This document shows positions 8,189 to 15,707 of a DNA stretch of 28,250 bases, piece after piece. The position numbers were made by a program, and so were the translations under genes. How positions within the stretch are numbered: the first letter of the stretch is position 1; every line of letters begins with the position of its first letter. Under the pieces are notes generated by a model that was not told the DNA's origin, searched no databases, and was given only the letters and a program-made list of their open reading frames with translations. This stretch comes from JAKACA01 sp050010115. Its GTDB lineage: Bacteria > Actinomycetota > Acidimicrobiia > Acidimicrobiales > Bog-793. The stretch lies in NCBI GenBank assembly GCA_050010115.1, contig JBEKLQ010000046.1:1-28250 (forward strand), in the 5' to 3' direction.

Positions 8189-8947
8189 ATGGAGCTCAGA
8201 CTGGACGGCAAGGTGGCGCTCATCACGGGCGGATCGAGAGGGATCGGGCTGGCGACGGCAGCCCGCATGGCCGAGGCAGGAGCGAGCGTGATGCTCACCT
8301 CTCGCAAGGCCGGCGCCCTCGAGGTGGCAGCGGCGTCGATCGACGGCGACATCGCCTGGTTCGCCGCCAACGCCGGGGAGCCGGATCAGGCCGAAGCGTG
8401 CGTGGCGGCGACCATGGAGCGCTTCGGCAGCATCGACGTGCTCGTCAACAACGCCGGAACGAGCCCGTATTTCGGGCCACTGATCGAGATCGACTTGCCA
8501 CGGGCGAACAAGACCGTGCAGGTGAATCAAACCGCCGTGCTCGTCTGGACTCAGCTCGCTTACGAGGCCTCCATGCGAGCCCACGGCGGCTCGGTCATCA
8601 ACGTCGCCTCCATCGGCGGCTACTCGGTCGAGCCCGCCATCGGTTGGTACAACGTCACCAAGGCGGCCGTCATCCACCTCACGCGGCAGCTCGCGGGTGA
8701 GATCGGCCCGGTCCGCGTGAACGCCGTGGCCCCGGGCCTCGTGCGGACCGACCTGGCCAGAGCGCTGTGGGAGAACGGCGAGGATCGGGTGGCCCGGCGG
8801 CTGCCGCTCCGGCGGATCGGCGTGCCTGACGACGTCGCCACTGCCGCCTTGTTCCTCGCGTCCGAGGCGGCGAGCTGGATCACCGGGCACACCCTCGTCG
8901 TCGATGGGGGCGCCTTGGTGGCTCCGGGCGGCGGTGTCAGCCCTTGA
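8189..8947 (+). CDS. SDR family NAD(P)-dependent oxidoreductase (252 aa)
   Basis: Classical short-chain dehydrogenase/reductase that interconverts an alcohol and a ketone or aldehyde using NAD(P). The dinucleotide motif TGGSRGIG is at residues 13-20 and NNAG marks strand 4. The catalytic Ser141, Tyr154 and Lys158 are intact (VASIGG, then YNVTK). The C-terminal pattern ITGHTLVVDGG is typical of FabG-like SDRs. Unlike the SDR at 18534, it lacks an insertion after the second strand of the Rossmann fold, so it looks like an ordinary SDR with exchangeable cofactor. It sits 119 bp upstream of mftA on the same strand, and a role in the same alcohol metabolism is possible but not shown. Substrate unknown. 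Confidence 0.92.
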   Translation: MELRLDGKVALITGGSRGIGLATAARMAEAGASVMLTSRKAGALEVAAASIDGDIAWFAANAGEPDQAEACVAATMERFGSIDVLVNNAGTSPYFGPLIEIDLPRANKTVQVNQTAVLVWTQLAYEASMRAHGGSVINVASIGGYSVEPAIGWYNVTKAAVIHLTRQLAGEIGPVRVNAVAPGLVRTDLARALWENGEDRVARRLPLRRIGVPDDVATAALFLASEAASWITGHTLVVDGGALVAPGGGVSP

Positions 8948-8956
8948 CGTCCCGGT

Positions 8957-9001
8957 GCCCGCCACGGCCCACCGCGCCCGCCACGCAGTGTGCCCGCCAC
9001 G
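8957..9001 (+). promoter_or_regulatory. Three direct repeats GCCCGCCACG upstream of mftA (candidate regulator-binding array)
   Basis: Exact copies of the 10-mer lie at 8957-8966, 8976-8985 and 8992-9001, with start-to-start spacing of 19 and 16 bp. They fill the region immediately upstream of the candidate mftA -10 (TATCAT at 9008-9013). Three exact 10-mers within 45 bp of non-coding DNA is unlikely by chance even at this GC content. An activator or repressor array is plausible; a degraded minisatellite is the alternative. Confidence 0.5.
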
Positions 9002-9007
9002 GCTCAG

Positions 9008-9013
9008 TATCAT
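9008..9013 (+). promoter_or_regulatory. Candidate -10 element of the mft operon
   Basis: TATCAT matches five of six bases of the sigma-70 consensus in an otherwise GC-rich region and lies 53 bp before the mftA ATG. No clear -35 is visible; its place is taken by the GCCCGCCACG repeats, which would fit an activator-dependent promoter. Confidence 0.35.
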
Positions 9014-9025
9014 CGCCCGCATCAC

Positions 9026-9044
9026 CGCCCGGTACCTCCGGGCG
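9026..9044 (+). repeat. Small hairpin in the predicted mftA leader
   Basis: CGCCCGG at 9026-9032 and CCGGGCG at 9038-9044 form a perfect 7-bp stem with the loop TACCT. It lies 9 bases before the GGAGG Shine-Dalgarno of mftA (9054-9058). It could stabilise the 5' end of the operon mRNA. Confidence 0.4.
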
Positions 9045-9066
9045 CTCGAGCCTGGAGGCCTGCAAC

Positions 9067-9231
9067 ATGACGGTCACGGAGACGGCTCCCGCCACGCAGC
9101 CGGTGCTGCCGGCCGGGGAGCACACGGCGCCCGGTGCCGAGCGGGATCAGGCCGCCGAGGCGTCGCCACTCATCGAAGACGAGTTGCTCGTCGAGGAGAT
9201 CTCGATCGATGGGATGTGCGGCGTCTACTGA
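9067..9231 (+). CDS. mftA: Mycofactocin precursor peptide MftA (54 aa)
   Basis: Ribosomally made precursor of the redox cofactor mycofactocin. The C-terminus LVEEISIDGMCGVY is the invariant MftA core; the final Val-Tyr is decarboxylated and crosslinked by MftC and becomes the cofactor. The start is the ATG at 9067 with GGAGG at 9054-9058 (spacing 8). No other good start lies closer to the core. At 54 aa it is clearly longer than the roughly 30-aa mycobacterial precursors, the extra part being an Ala/Pro/Glu-rich N-terminal leader. The last 23 bases overlap the start of mftB in another frame. Identification rests on the core and on the mftB and mftC genes that follow. Confidence 0.96.
   Translation: MTVTETAPATQPVLPAGEHTAPGAERDQAAEASPLIEDELLVEEISIDGMCGVY
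9193..9198 (+). promoter_or_regulatory. Shine-Dalgarno of mftB inside the mftA coding region
   Basis: GAGGAG lies 10 bases upstream of the mftB ATG at 9209 and at the same time encodes part of the conserved Val-Glu-Glu of the MftA core. It decides the mftB start, which would otherwise be hard to place. Confidence 0.6.
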
Positions 9232-9523
9232 GCCGGGTTTTGACCCGGCGAGGCCCTATGAGCTCCACCCGGACGTGGCACTCCGTCCAGAGCCCTTCGG
9301 GGCCTTGGCCTATCACTACGGGAACCGGCGCTTGACGTTCCTCCGGTCACCGGAGCTCGTGCAGCTCGTGATCGAGCTCGGCGACCACGAGTCGGTGGCT
9401 GCGTCGATGGCCGCGCTGGGTGTCGCCACCGAGCGCAGGCCGGCCCTCGAGCGAGCTCTCGCGTCACTGGCGAAGAGCGAAGTGGTCCGCCCACGATCCG
9501 ACGGAGCGGTCCGTGCCGGTTGA
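9209..9523 (+). CDS. mftB: Mycofactocin biosynthesis chaperone MftB (104 aa)
   Basis: Small RiPP-recognition protein that binds MftA and presents it to MftC. The diagnostic segment YELHPDVALRPEPFGALAYHYGNRRLTFLRSPELV, split over residues about 17-51, closely follows the MftB family pattern. Helices of the winged-helix-like fold follow. The ATG at 9209 is inside mftA (23-base overlap) and has an in-gene Shine-Dalgarno, giving 104 aa, the usual length. The 3' end overlaps mftC by 11 bases, so translation of mftA, mftB and mftC is probably coupled. Confidence 0.93.
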   Translation: MGCAASTEPGFDPARPYELHPDVALRPEPFGALAYHYGNRRLTFLRSPELVQLVIELGDHESVAASMAALGVATERRPALERALASLAKSEVVRPRSDGAVRAG

Positions 9524-10661
9524 GCGCCTCGCCGACGAGCTGGCGCGCGGGCTCGATGCACCGATCTGCCTCACGTGGGAGCTCACTTACGGTTGCAACC
9601 TGTCGTGCGTCCATTGCCTGTCGAGCTCCGGCCTTCGCGATCCGGAGGAGCTGACGACCCGAGAGGCGATGGGTCTCGTGGACGAACTGGCGGCGATGCA
9701 GGTGTTCTACGTGAACATCGGCGGTGGCGAGCCCACTCTCCGGCCGGACTTCGCCGAGCTCGTATCGTACGCGGTGTCACGCCAGGTCGGTGTCAAATTC
9801 TCGACGAACGGCACGACGATGACACGGGCGCGAGCGCGCCGGTATGCCGCCATGGACTACGTCGACATCCAGATCAGCCTCGACGGCGCGTCGCCGGCGT
9901 CCAACGACCCCGTGCGCGGTGAGGGCACCTACGCGATGGCCGTGCTGGCGATGGAGCGGTTGGCTGATGCCGGGTTCGGGCCGTTCAAGGTCAGCGTCGT
10001 GGTCACGCGAGCCAACGCGGGCGAGCTCGACCAGATGCTGGCGCTCACCCGCCGTTTCGGCGCCGAGCTGCGGGTGACGAGACTCCGACCGTCGGGCCGT
10101 GGCGCAGCGGTCTGGAACGAGCTCCGCCCCACTGCCGAGCAGCTGCGGGACACCCATCTGTTCCTGACCGATCACGCCGAGGTGCTAACAGGCGACTCGT
10201 TCTTCCATCTCGGCCCACTCGGCGACCAGCCGCTCGCCGGCCTCAACCTGTGCGGGGCGGGGCGGGTCGTCTGCCTGATCGACCCCGTCGGCGACGTGTA
10301 CGCCTGCCCGTTCGTGATGCACCCGGACTTCAAGGCGGGGAGCATCCGGGAGCCGGGGGGGTTCGCGGCAGTCTGGCGGGACAGCGCTCTGCTCACCGGG
10401 CTCCGTGAGCCCGTGACCGGTGGCGCCTGCAACGCCTGCGCCTCCTTCGGCGCCTGCCACGGCGGATGCATGGCGGCCAAGTTCTTCACCGGCCTACCGA
10501 TGGACGGCCCTGATCCTGAATGCGTGCTCGGCCATGGCGAGAAGGCTCTTGTCATGGCCGGAGGGAGCCAGGCGCCCGCAAGCGTGGGACCTGGCCACGC
10601 AAAGCCGGGCCGCCCGGTCCCGGTTGCCTTCGGGACGCGCCGGCCGGCACGAGCCCGGTGA
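9513..10661 (+). CDS. mftC: Mycofactocin radical SAM maturase MftC (382 aa)
   Basis: Radical S-adenosylmethionine enzyme that oxidatively decarboxylates the C-terminal Tyr of MftA and then forms a Val-Tyr carbon-carbon bond. The SAM-cluster motif C28-N-L-S-C32-V-H-C35 is intact, followed by GGGEPTLRPDF and STNGT. The SPASM region supplies further cysteines for auxiliary clusters (LCGAGRVVC, VYACPF, GGACNACASFGACHGGC, DPEC). The start is the GTG at 9513 with GGAG at 9503-9506; the open frame extends upstream inside mftB but without homology. The protein ends with about 35 polar residues rich in Pro, Gly and Arg beyond the last cysteine. The stop overlaps the next gene by 4 bases (GTGA). Confidence 0.96.
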   Translation: MPVERLADELARGLDAPICLTWELTYGCNLSCVHCLSSSGLRDPEELTTREAMGLVDELAAMQVFYVNIGGGEPTLRPDFAELVSYAVSRQVGVKFSTNGTTMTRARARRYAAMDYVDIQISLDGASPASNDPVRGEGTYAMAVLAMERLADAGFGPFKVSVVVTRANAGELDQMLALTRRFGAELRVTRLRPSGRGAAVWNELRPTAEQLRDTHLFLTDHAEVLTGDSFFHLGPLGDQPLAGLNLCGAGRVVCLIDPVGDVYACPFVMHPDFKAGSIREPGGFAAVWRDSALLTGLREPVTGGACNACASFGACHGGCMAAKFFTGLPMDGPDPECVLGHGEKALVMAGGSQAPASVGPGHAKPGRPVPVAFGTRRPARAR

Positions 10662-12646
10662 CAGGTCTCGGCGATCCGGTCCGCCTCGGCAACCTCACCG
10701 CTCCCAACCGGCTCGTCTTCGGCCCACACGTCACGAACCTCGGGCGGCGCCGCCAGATCTCCGACCGGCACGTCGCCTACTACCGGGCGCGGGCGGCGGG
10801 CGGGGCCGGGGTGATCGTCGTAGAGGAGGCATCGGTCGACGCCTCCGATTGGCCGTACGAACGCGCCCCGCTCGCGGCCGAGTGCGCCGAGGGTTGGTCG
10901 CTTGTCGCCGAGGCCTGCCACGGAGAAGGCTCGCTCTGTATCGCGGCCATTGGCCACGCCGGCGGCCAGGGCTCGAGCGCCTACCACCAGAGGGCGCTGC
11001 TCGCCCCGTCCAGCGTCCCCGACGTCGTCACCCGCGAGGTGCCGAAGGCCATGGAGGCCGAGGAGGTCGCTTCGGTGGTGGCGGCGTTCGCGACCGCAGC
11101 TCGGCTGGCCGTCGAGGCCGGCTGCGACGGCGTCGAGGTGAACGCCGGCCAGTGGAGCCTGTTGCGGCAGTTCTGCTCGGGTCTGACGAACCTGCGTGGC
11201 GACGAGCTCGGCTCGGACCGCGCGGCGCTGGTTCGCCAGGTCGTCGAGGCCGTCCGCTCGGTCGCGGGGCGCTCGGTCGTAGGACTGCGGTTCAGCTGCG
11301 ACGAGCTGGCGCCCTGGGCAGGGATCGTGCCGGAGGCCGCCGCCCCCCTGCTCTCGGGCCTCGTGGCCGGTGACCGCGTCGACTACGTCACGGTGGTCCG
11401 GGGTTCGGCCTATGGGACCGGTGCCACGTGGCCGGACGGGCACGTCGCCCCCGGCTTCAACCGGGAGACGACGGCGCTCGTACGTCGGGCTCTGCCGGCG
11501 AGCGTGGCCGTGTTCGCCCAGGGGTCGATCGTCGACGTGGACATGGCAGCCGAGGTCCTGGCGACAGGAGAGGCCGACCTCGTCGAGATGACCCGGGCGC
11601 TCATCGCCGACCACGCCGTGGGCAGGAAGGTGGCTGCCGGCGAGGCGTCCCGCATCCGGCCCTGCACGCTCTGCAACCAGGCGTGCCAGGTCCGCGACCC
11701 GAGAAACCCCCTCGTCTCCTGCACCGTCGATCCCGCTGCCGGGCACGAGACCGACGAGCCTTCGCCTCCGGATGGGAAGGTTGCCGAGGCGGTAGGCCTG
11801 CACCTCCTCGTCGTCGGCGGCGGGCCCGCCGGCCTCGAATGCGCCAGGGTCGCCGCCTTACGAGGGTTCGACGTGACCGTGCTCGAACGCGAGCAGCACT
11901 TCGGCGGCATGGCCCTGACGGTGAGTCGCCTGCCGGGTCAACAGCGCTTCGGGCGTGTAGTCGAGTGGCTCGAGGCAGAGTGCCGGCTGGCCGGCGTCGA
12001 GCTCGTCGCCGGTCACGAGGCCGCCCTGGAGGAACTCGACGCCCACGATGGCCCGGTCGTGTGCTGCACCGGCTCCCGTGACGGGAGGCGCAACTTTGCC
12101 GTCGCCGAGTTCGCCACCGTCATCGGTGCAGGGGAGGTGCTGCTGGCCGATCGCATCGTCGGCGAGCCGGTCCCGTCCCCGGTGGTCGTGTTCGACCCCA
12201 TCGGCGGCCCCATCGGCGTCGGAGCGGCGGAGCTGCTGGCGACCTTGGGCGCCTCGGTCACGTTCGTCACGCCGGACTTCGTCGTCGGCGAGCAGCTGGC
12301 GATGAGCGGCGACCTCGCCCCGGCGAACGTGCGGCTGCAGCAAGCCGGCGTGGAGCTCGTGAAGCGTTCCGTCGTGCGCTCCGTCGAGCCGGAGCACGTT
12401 GTCGTCGAACACCGCGACTCCGGCGAGATCCGGTCCGTAGCGGCAGCCGTCCTCGTCGACGCCGGTCACCGGTTGCCGGAGGACACGCTGTACCGGACGG
12501 TCACCGTCGCCCGCGCCGACGTGGCGGTCGCCGGCGACGCCGTGGCGCCCCGGACCGTGCTCGAGTCGGTCCTCGAAGGCCGGCGGGTGGCAATGGCCCT
12601 CGCCGTCACGCGACCGGTGGCCGACGGGGTGAGCGTCCCCCGATGA
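10658..12646 (+). CDS. Mycofactocin-system FadH/OYE family oxidoreductase, first of a pair (662 aa)
   Basis: Large iron-sulfur flavoprotein of the 2,4-dienoyl-CoA reductase/trimethylamine dehydrogenase type. An N-terminal OYE-like FMN TIM barrel occupies about 1-340. A 4Fe-4S motif C-x2-C-x3-C-x11-C follows (CTLCNQAC...SC), then an FAD/NAD-binding domain with GGGPAG. Two OYE-type oxidoreductase families are known associates of mycofactocin loci and this is one; I cannot tell which number it carries. The barrel is atypical: the substrate-binding H-x-x-H/N site reads N162-A-G-Q165, and the usual RTDxYGG reads RGDELGS. The GTG at 10658 overlaps the mftC stop by 4 bases; the upstream extension of the frame has no homology. 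Likely partner of the next gene. Substrate unknown. Confidence 0.9.
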   Translation: MTGLGDPVRLGNLTAPNRLVFGPHVTNLGRRRQISDRHVAYYRARAAGGAGVIVVEEASVDASDWPYERAPLAAECAEGWSLVAEACHGEGSLCIAAIGHAGGQGSSAYHQRALLAPSSVPDVVTREVPKAMEAEEVASVVAAFATAARLAVEAGCDGVEVNAGQWSLLRQFCSGLTNLRGDELGSDRAALVRQVVEAVRSVAGRSVVGLRFSCDELAPWAGIVPEAAAPLLSGLVAGDRVDYVTVVRGSAYGTGATWPDGHVAPGFNRETTALVRRALPASVAVFAQGSIVDVDMAAEVLATGEADLVEMTRALIADHAVGRKVAAGEASRIRPCTLCNQACQVRDPRNPLVSCTVDPAAGHETDEPSPPDGKVAEAVGLHLLVVGGGPAGLECARVAALRGFDVTVLEREQHFGGMALTVSRLPGQQRFGRVVEWLEAECRLAGVELVAGHEAALEELDAHDGPVVCCTGSRDGRRNFAVAEFATVIGAGEVLLADRIVGEPVPSPVVVFDPIGGPIGVGAAELLATLGASVTFVTPDFVVGEQLAMSGDLAPANVRLQQAGVELVKRSVVRSVEPEHVVVEHRDSGEIRSVAAAVLVDAGHRLPEDTLYRTVTVARADVAVAGDAVAPRTVLESVLEGRRVAMALAVTRPVADGVSVPR

Positions 12647-14613
12647 CGCGCAGCCAGCGGTACCCGATGTTGTTCTCCCCGCTCCGGATCGGGCCGGTGA
12701 CGGTGGCCAACCGGGCGGTGTTCTCGGCGCACCTCACGAACTATGCGTCCGACGGTCTGCCGTCCGAGCAGCACGCCGCTTACTACGCCGCCCGGGCTGC
12801 GGGTGGCGCCGGGCTGATCATCACCGAAGAGCACTCCACTCACCCCACGGACTGGCCTTACGAGAAGCTCATCCACGGCTTCCGCGAAGCCGCCATCGGG
12901 GGCTACCGCCGCATCACCGAGGCCGTGCACGGCCACGGCGTCCCGATCTTCGCCCAGATCAACCACAACGGCGGCCAGGCCTCCAGCATGTACACGCGCC
13001 TGGCGGTGTGGGCCCCGTCGCCGGTGGCAGATCCGTTGTTCCGGGAGGTCCCGCACGCGGTGACCGAGGCCGAGATCGCCGAGATCGTCGCCGGGTATGC
13101 CACGGTCGCCCGCCACTGCCGTGAGGGTGGTTTCGACGGCGTAGAGCTGCAGTGCTCGCACTCGTCGATCGTGCGGGGATTCTTGTCGGGGGCGACGAAC
13201 CTGCGGACCGACCGGTACGGCGGCCCGCTCGAGAGCCGGGCGCGCCTGCTGCTCGAACTGCTCGAAACGGTTCGGGAGGCGATCGGCCCAGGGCTCGCGC
13301 TCGGCGTCCGTCTGTGCGGGGACGAGCTCGTCGAGGGCGGCACCACGATCGACGACGCCGTGGCCGTCGCCAAGCTCGTCGACTCGCAGGGTTGCGCCGA
13401 CTACATCAACACCTCGATCGGCGTGGCCACGGCGACGTTGTTCATGATCGAGGCGTCGATGCACATGCCGCCCGGGTACGCCAGTTTCATCCCCTCGGCA
13501 ATCCGGGAGGCCGTGTCGCTGCCGGTGGTCGGTGTCGGGCGCTTCAAGGATCCGTTGCAAGCCGAACGGGCGCTCAACGAGGGGGTGTGCGACCTCGTCG
13601 GGATCGTCCGTGGCCAGATCGCCGATCCCGACCTCGTGTCCAAGGCGCGAGGAGGGCGGACCGAGTCCATCCGCCTCTGCCTGTCGTGCAACCAGGAGTG
13701 TGTCGGGCGCATGGGTCTCAACCGCTGGCTGGGTTGCATCGAGAACCCCCGGACCGGGCGGGAGGCGCTGCCGGCGCCGACAGCGCTCGGTGGCGGGCGC
13801 CGCCGGTTGCTCGTCGTCGGTGCCGGGCCCGCCGGGCTCCAGGCTGCGATTGCTGCGGCGCGAGCCGGCAGATCGGTGACGGTGCTCGAGCGCCGCCCCG
13901 AGCCGGGCGGTCAGGTCCGCCTGGCGGCCTCGGTCCCCAACCGTGCCGAATTCGGCGACCTCATCCGCAACCAGCTGCACGAGTGCCGGGAGCTCGGTGT
14001 GGGCCTGTGCCTCGGCGAGGAGGCCACCGTCGAGCGAGTGCTGGAACTGGACCCCCACATCGTCGTGGTGGCGACCGGCTCGCGGCCGCGGCGACCCTCC
14101 TGGGCGGACGCGGCAGCCGGCGAGGGTGTCGACGTCGCCGATGTCACCGAGGTGCTCGACGGCAGCGCCGCACCGGCGGGCGAGGTGGTCGTCATCGACG
14201 AGGTCGGCTTCCATCAAGCGACCAGCACAGCGGAGCTGCTGGCCGATCGTGGCTGCGCCGTCGAGATCATGACACCCGGCATGGTCGTGGGCCAGGATCT
14301 CGGGATCACCCTCGACCTCGAAGGCTTCAACATGCGAGCCGCCTCCAAGCACATCGCCCAGTCGACCGATCGCGTCGTCATGGGCGCCGGCTCCGGCGCG
14401 CTGCAGGTGCTCCACCATCCCACCGGCGTCATGGAGGAGCGAGTGGTGGACTGGGTCGTCCTGGCGCTGCCGGCCGAGCCTGCCGACGAGCTCTACCTGG
14501 CGCTGCGGCGCGCCCGACCCGAGCTCGACGTTCGGCGCGCTGGCGACTGCGTCGCGCCGCGACGGGCGCACGCTGCGATCATCGAAGGCGAGCGGGAAGG
14601 ATCACGAGCGTGA
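12643..14613 (+). CDS. Mycofactocin-system FadH/OYE family oxidoreductase, second of a pair (656 aa)
   Basis: Paralogue of the preceding protein with the same architecture: OYE FMN barrel (about 1-345), 4Fe-4S motif (CLSCNQEC, then C after eleven residues), then a Rossmann FAD domain with GAGPAG and VATGS. Here the barrel is more canonical, with ELQCSH (His173 retained) and RTDRYGG at 188-194. This suggests it is the catalytically competent member. Electrons could enter or leave through FMN, the iron-sulfur cluster and FAD. The ATG at 12643 overlaps the previous stop (ATGA), and the 3' end overlaps the ETF alpha gene (GTGA). Tight coupling suggests stoichiometric synthesis of the two flavoproteins. 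Substrate unknown; re-oxidation of reduced mycofactocin or enoate reduction are both possible. Confidence 0.92.
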   Translation: MTRSQRYPMLFSPLRIGPVTVANRAVFSAHLTNYASDGLPSEQHAAYYAARAAGGAGLIITEEHSTHPTDWPYEKLIHGFREAAIGGYRRITEAVHGHGVPIFAQINHNGGQASSMYTRLAVWAPSPVADPLFREVPHAVTEAEIAEIVAGYATVARHCREGGFDGVELQCSHSSIVRGFLSGATNLRTDRYGGPLESRARLLLELLETVREAIGPGLALGVRLCGDELVEGGTTIDDAVAVAKLVDSQGCADYINTSIGVATATLFMIEASMHMPPGYASFIPSAIREAVSLPVVGVGRFKDPLQAERALNEGVCDLVGIVRGQIADPDLVSKARGGRTESIRLCLSCNQECVGRMGLNRWLGCIENPRTGREALPAPTALGGGRRRLLVVGAGPAGLQAAIAAARAGRSVTVLERRPEPGGQVRLAASVPNRAEFGDLIRNQLHECRELGVGLCLGEEATVERVLELDPHIVVVATGSRPRRPSWADAAAGEGVDVADVTEVLDGSAAPAGEVVVIDEVGFHQATSTAELLADRGCAVEIMTPGMVVGQDLGITLDLEGFNMRAASKHIAQSTDRVVMGAGSGALQVLHHPTGVMEERVVDWVVLALPAEPADELYLALRRARPELDVRRAGDCVAPRRAHAAIIEGEREGSRA

Positions 14614-15707
14614 TCGCCGTCGTGCCGGTACGCTGCGGCGCGCTCGTCGCCGGGGGCACGGCCGCGATCGCCGAGGCCGGCGGTGTCGGGCTCGTCGTCG
14701 GCGACGGGGCCACGGCGGCGGCCCGCGCCGTCGCCGCCCGCGCCGTCGCAGTTGATGGCGAGTCGGAGTGCCGGGAGTTGCGGGTCCTGGAGCTCGGCGC
14801 GTTCGGACCGGCGGACTGGGCTGCCGCCGTGGCTCCACACGTCCGTGACAGCGGGACCGTCGTGCTCCCCGCTTCGCCCGACGGCAGGGATCTGGCGCCC
14901 CGATTGGCTGCGGAGCTCGGGTGGCCGCTGCTGGCAGGCGCCATCCGGGTGACACCGGAGAGGGCGGCGCTGGCGTGGCGGCACGGCCGCCAGATCGCTC
15001 ACTTCCGGTCCTCCGGTCCGTTCGTGGCGACGCTGCTCCCCGGGTCGCGCAGCGCCCTGATCGCCGACGACGAGGTCGACGGCCTCGACGCCGGCGCAGC
15101 CCTGGCTGGCTCCGGATCCGGCAACCTGGACACCGACCCAGCCGAGAACGCTCGTGGGAGCTCGGGGCCTATCATCGTCGAGATCGACGTGACGCCCGCG
15201 GCCGGCTGGCGTGATGCCGAGCTCATCGAAGTGCTCGGGGCCGACCCGGCGGTGATGGATCTGGCCGAGGCGAGCCGCATCATCGGCGCCGGGGCGGGGA
15301 TCGGCGGCCCCGAACAGCTCGCCACGCTGGAGCTCGTGGCCGCCGCCTTGGGCGCCTCGGTCGGGGCCACCCGCGTCGTGACCGACGCAGGTTGGCTGGG
15401 CCATGACCGGCAGATCGGCACGACTGGAGTGGCGGTGCGCCCACGCTGCTACGTGGCCTTCGGCGTGTCGGGCGCGGCACAACACATCGGAGGCCTCGGT
15501 ACGCCTCGGCACGTGGTGTCGGTGAACCTGGACAGCAGCTGCCCGATGATGGCGATGGCAGACTTGGCACTCGTCGCCGATGCTCAGGAGGTGCTCGACG
15601 TGCTCGCCCGGCGCGTGTCGGCTTGTGTCCTATCTGAGGCCGTCAGCGTGGGCGCGACCGCCGAGATATCGGCTGAAGTGTCGGCAGCTGGGCACGCCGG
15701 TGCCTGA
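14610..15707 (+). CDS. Electron transfer flavoprotein alpha subunit, mycofactocin-associated (365 aa)
   Basis: Alpha subunit of an electron transfer flavoprotein that shuttles electrons from dehydrogenases to a membrane quinone reductase. The C-terminal FAD domain is diagnostic: GAGAGIGGPEQL (227-238), RVVTDAGWLGHDRQIGTTG (255-273), CYVAFGVSGAAQHIGGL (280-296) and VNLD (305-308). The N-terminal domain (1-190) is divergent and Ala-rich. The GTG at 14610 overlaps the preceding stop by 4 bases and has GGGAAGG at 14594-14600; the frame stays open upstream but that part is a shadow of the previous gene. Its beta partner is four genes downstream-wise at 17413, so the alpha and beta genes are split by fixC- and fixX-like genes. 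Confidence 0.92.
   Translation: MIAVVPVRCGALVAGGTAAIAEAGGVGLVVGDGATAAARAVAARAVAVDGESECRELRVLELGAFGPADWAAAVAPHVRDSGTVVLPASPDGRDLAPRLAAELGWPLLAGAIRVTPERAALAWRHGRQIAHFRSSGPFVATLLPGSRSALIADDEVDGLDAGAALAGSGSGNLDTDPAENARGSSGPIIVEIDVTPAAGWRDAELIEVLGADPAVMDLAEASRIIGAGAGIGGPEQLATLELVAAALGASVGATRVVTDAGWLGHDRQIGTTGVAVRPRCYVAFGVSGAAQHIGGLGTPRHVVSVNLDSSCPMMAMADLALVADAQEVLDVLARRVSACVLSEAVSVGATAEISAEVSAAGHAGA

Noticed and set aside
8944..8949. TTGACG as a -35 for mftA
   Set aside because: It matches the consensus but is 58 bp from the TATCAT -10 and overlaps the SDR stop codon.
9134..9523. Possible frameshift between mftA and mftB
   Set aside because: The overlap has its own Shine-Dalgarno and ATG, and both products have full family length, so it is a normal overlapping gene pair.
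10172..11803. 543-aa open frame on the minus strand across mftC and the first OYE gene
   Set aside because: It spans the boundary of two well-supported plus-strand genes and has no recognisable domain.
12466..14571. 701-aa open frame on the minus strand opposite the second OYE gene
   Set aside because: Its sequence is rich in Arg, His, Asp and Gly without any family motif, and it lies opposite a clear FadH/OYE protein. Long antisense frames are expected at this GC content.
13152..14609. Upstream extension of the ETF alpha frame (851 aa in total)
   Set aside because: The extra part is a low-complexity Arg/Ala/Gly translation of the OYE gene in another frame. ETF homology starts only at the GTG at 14610.
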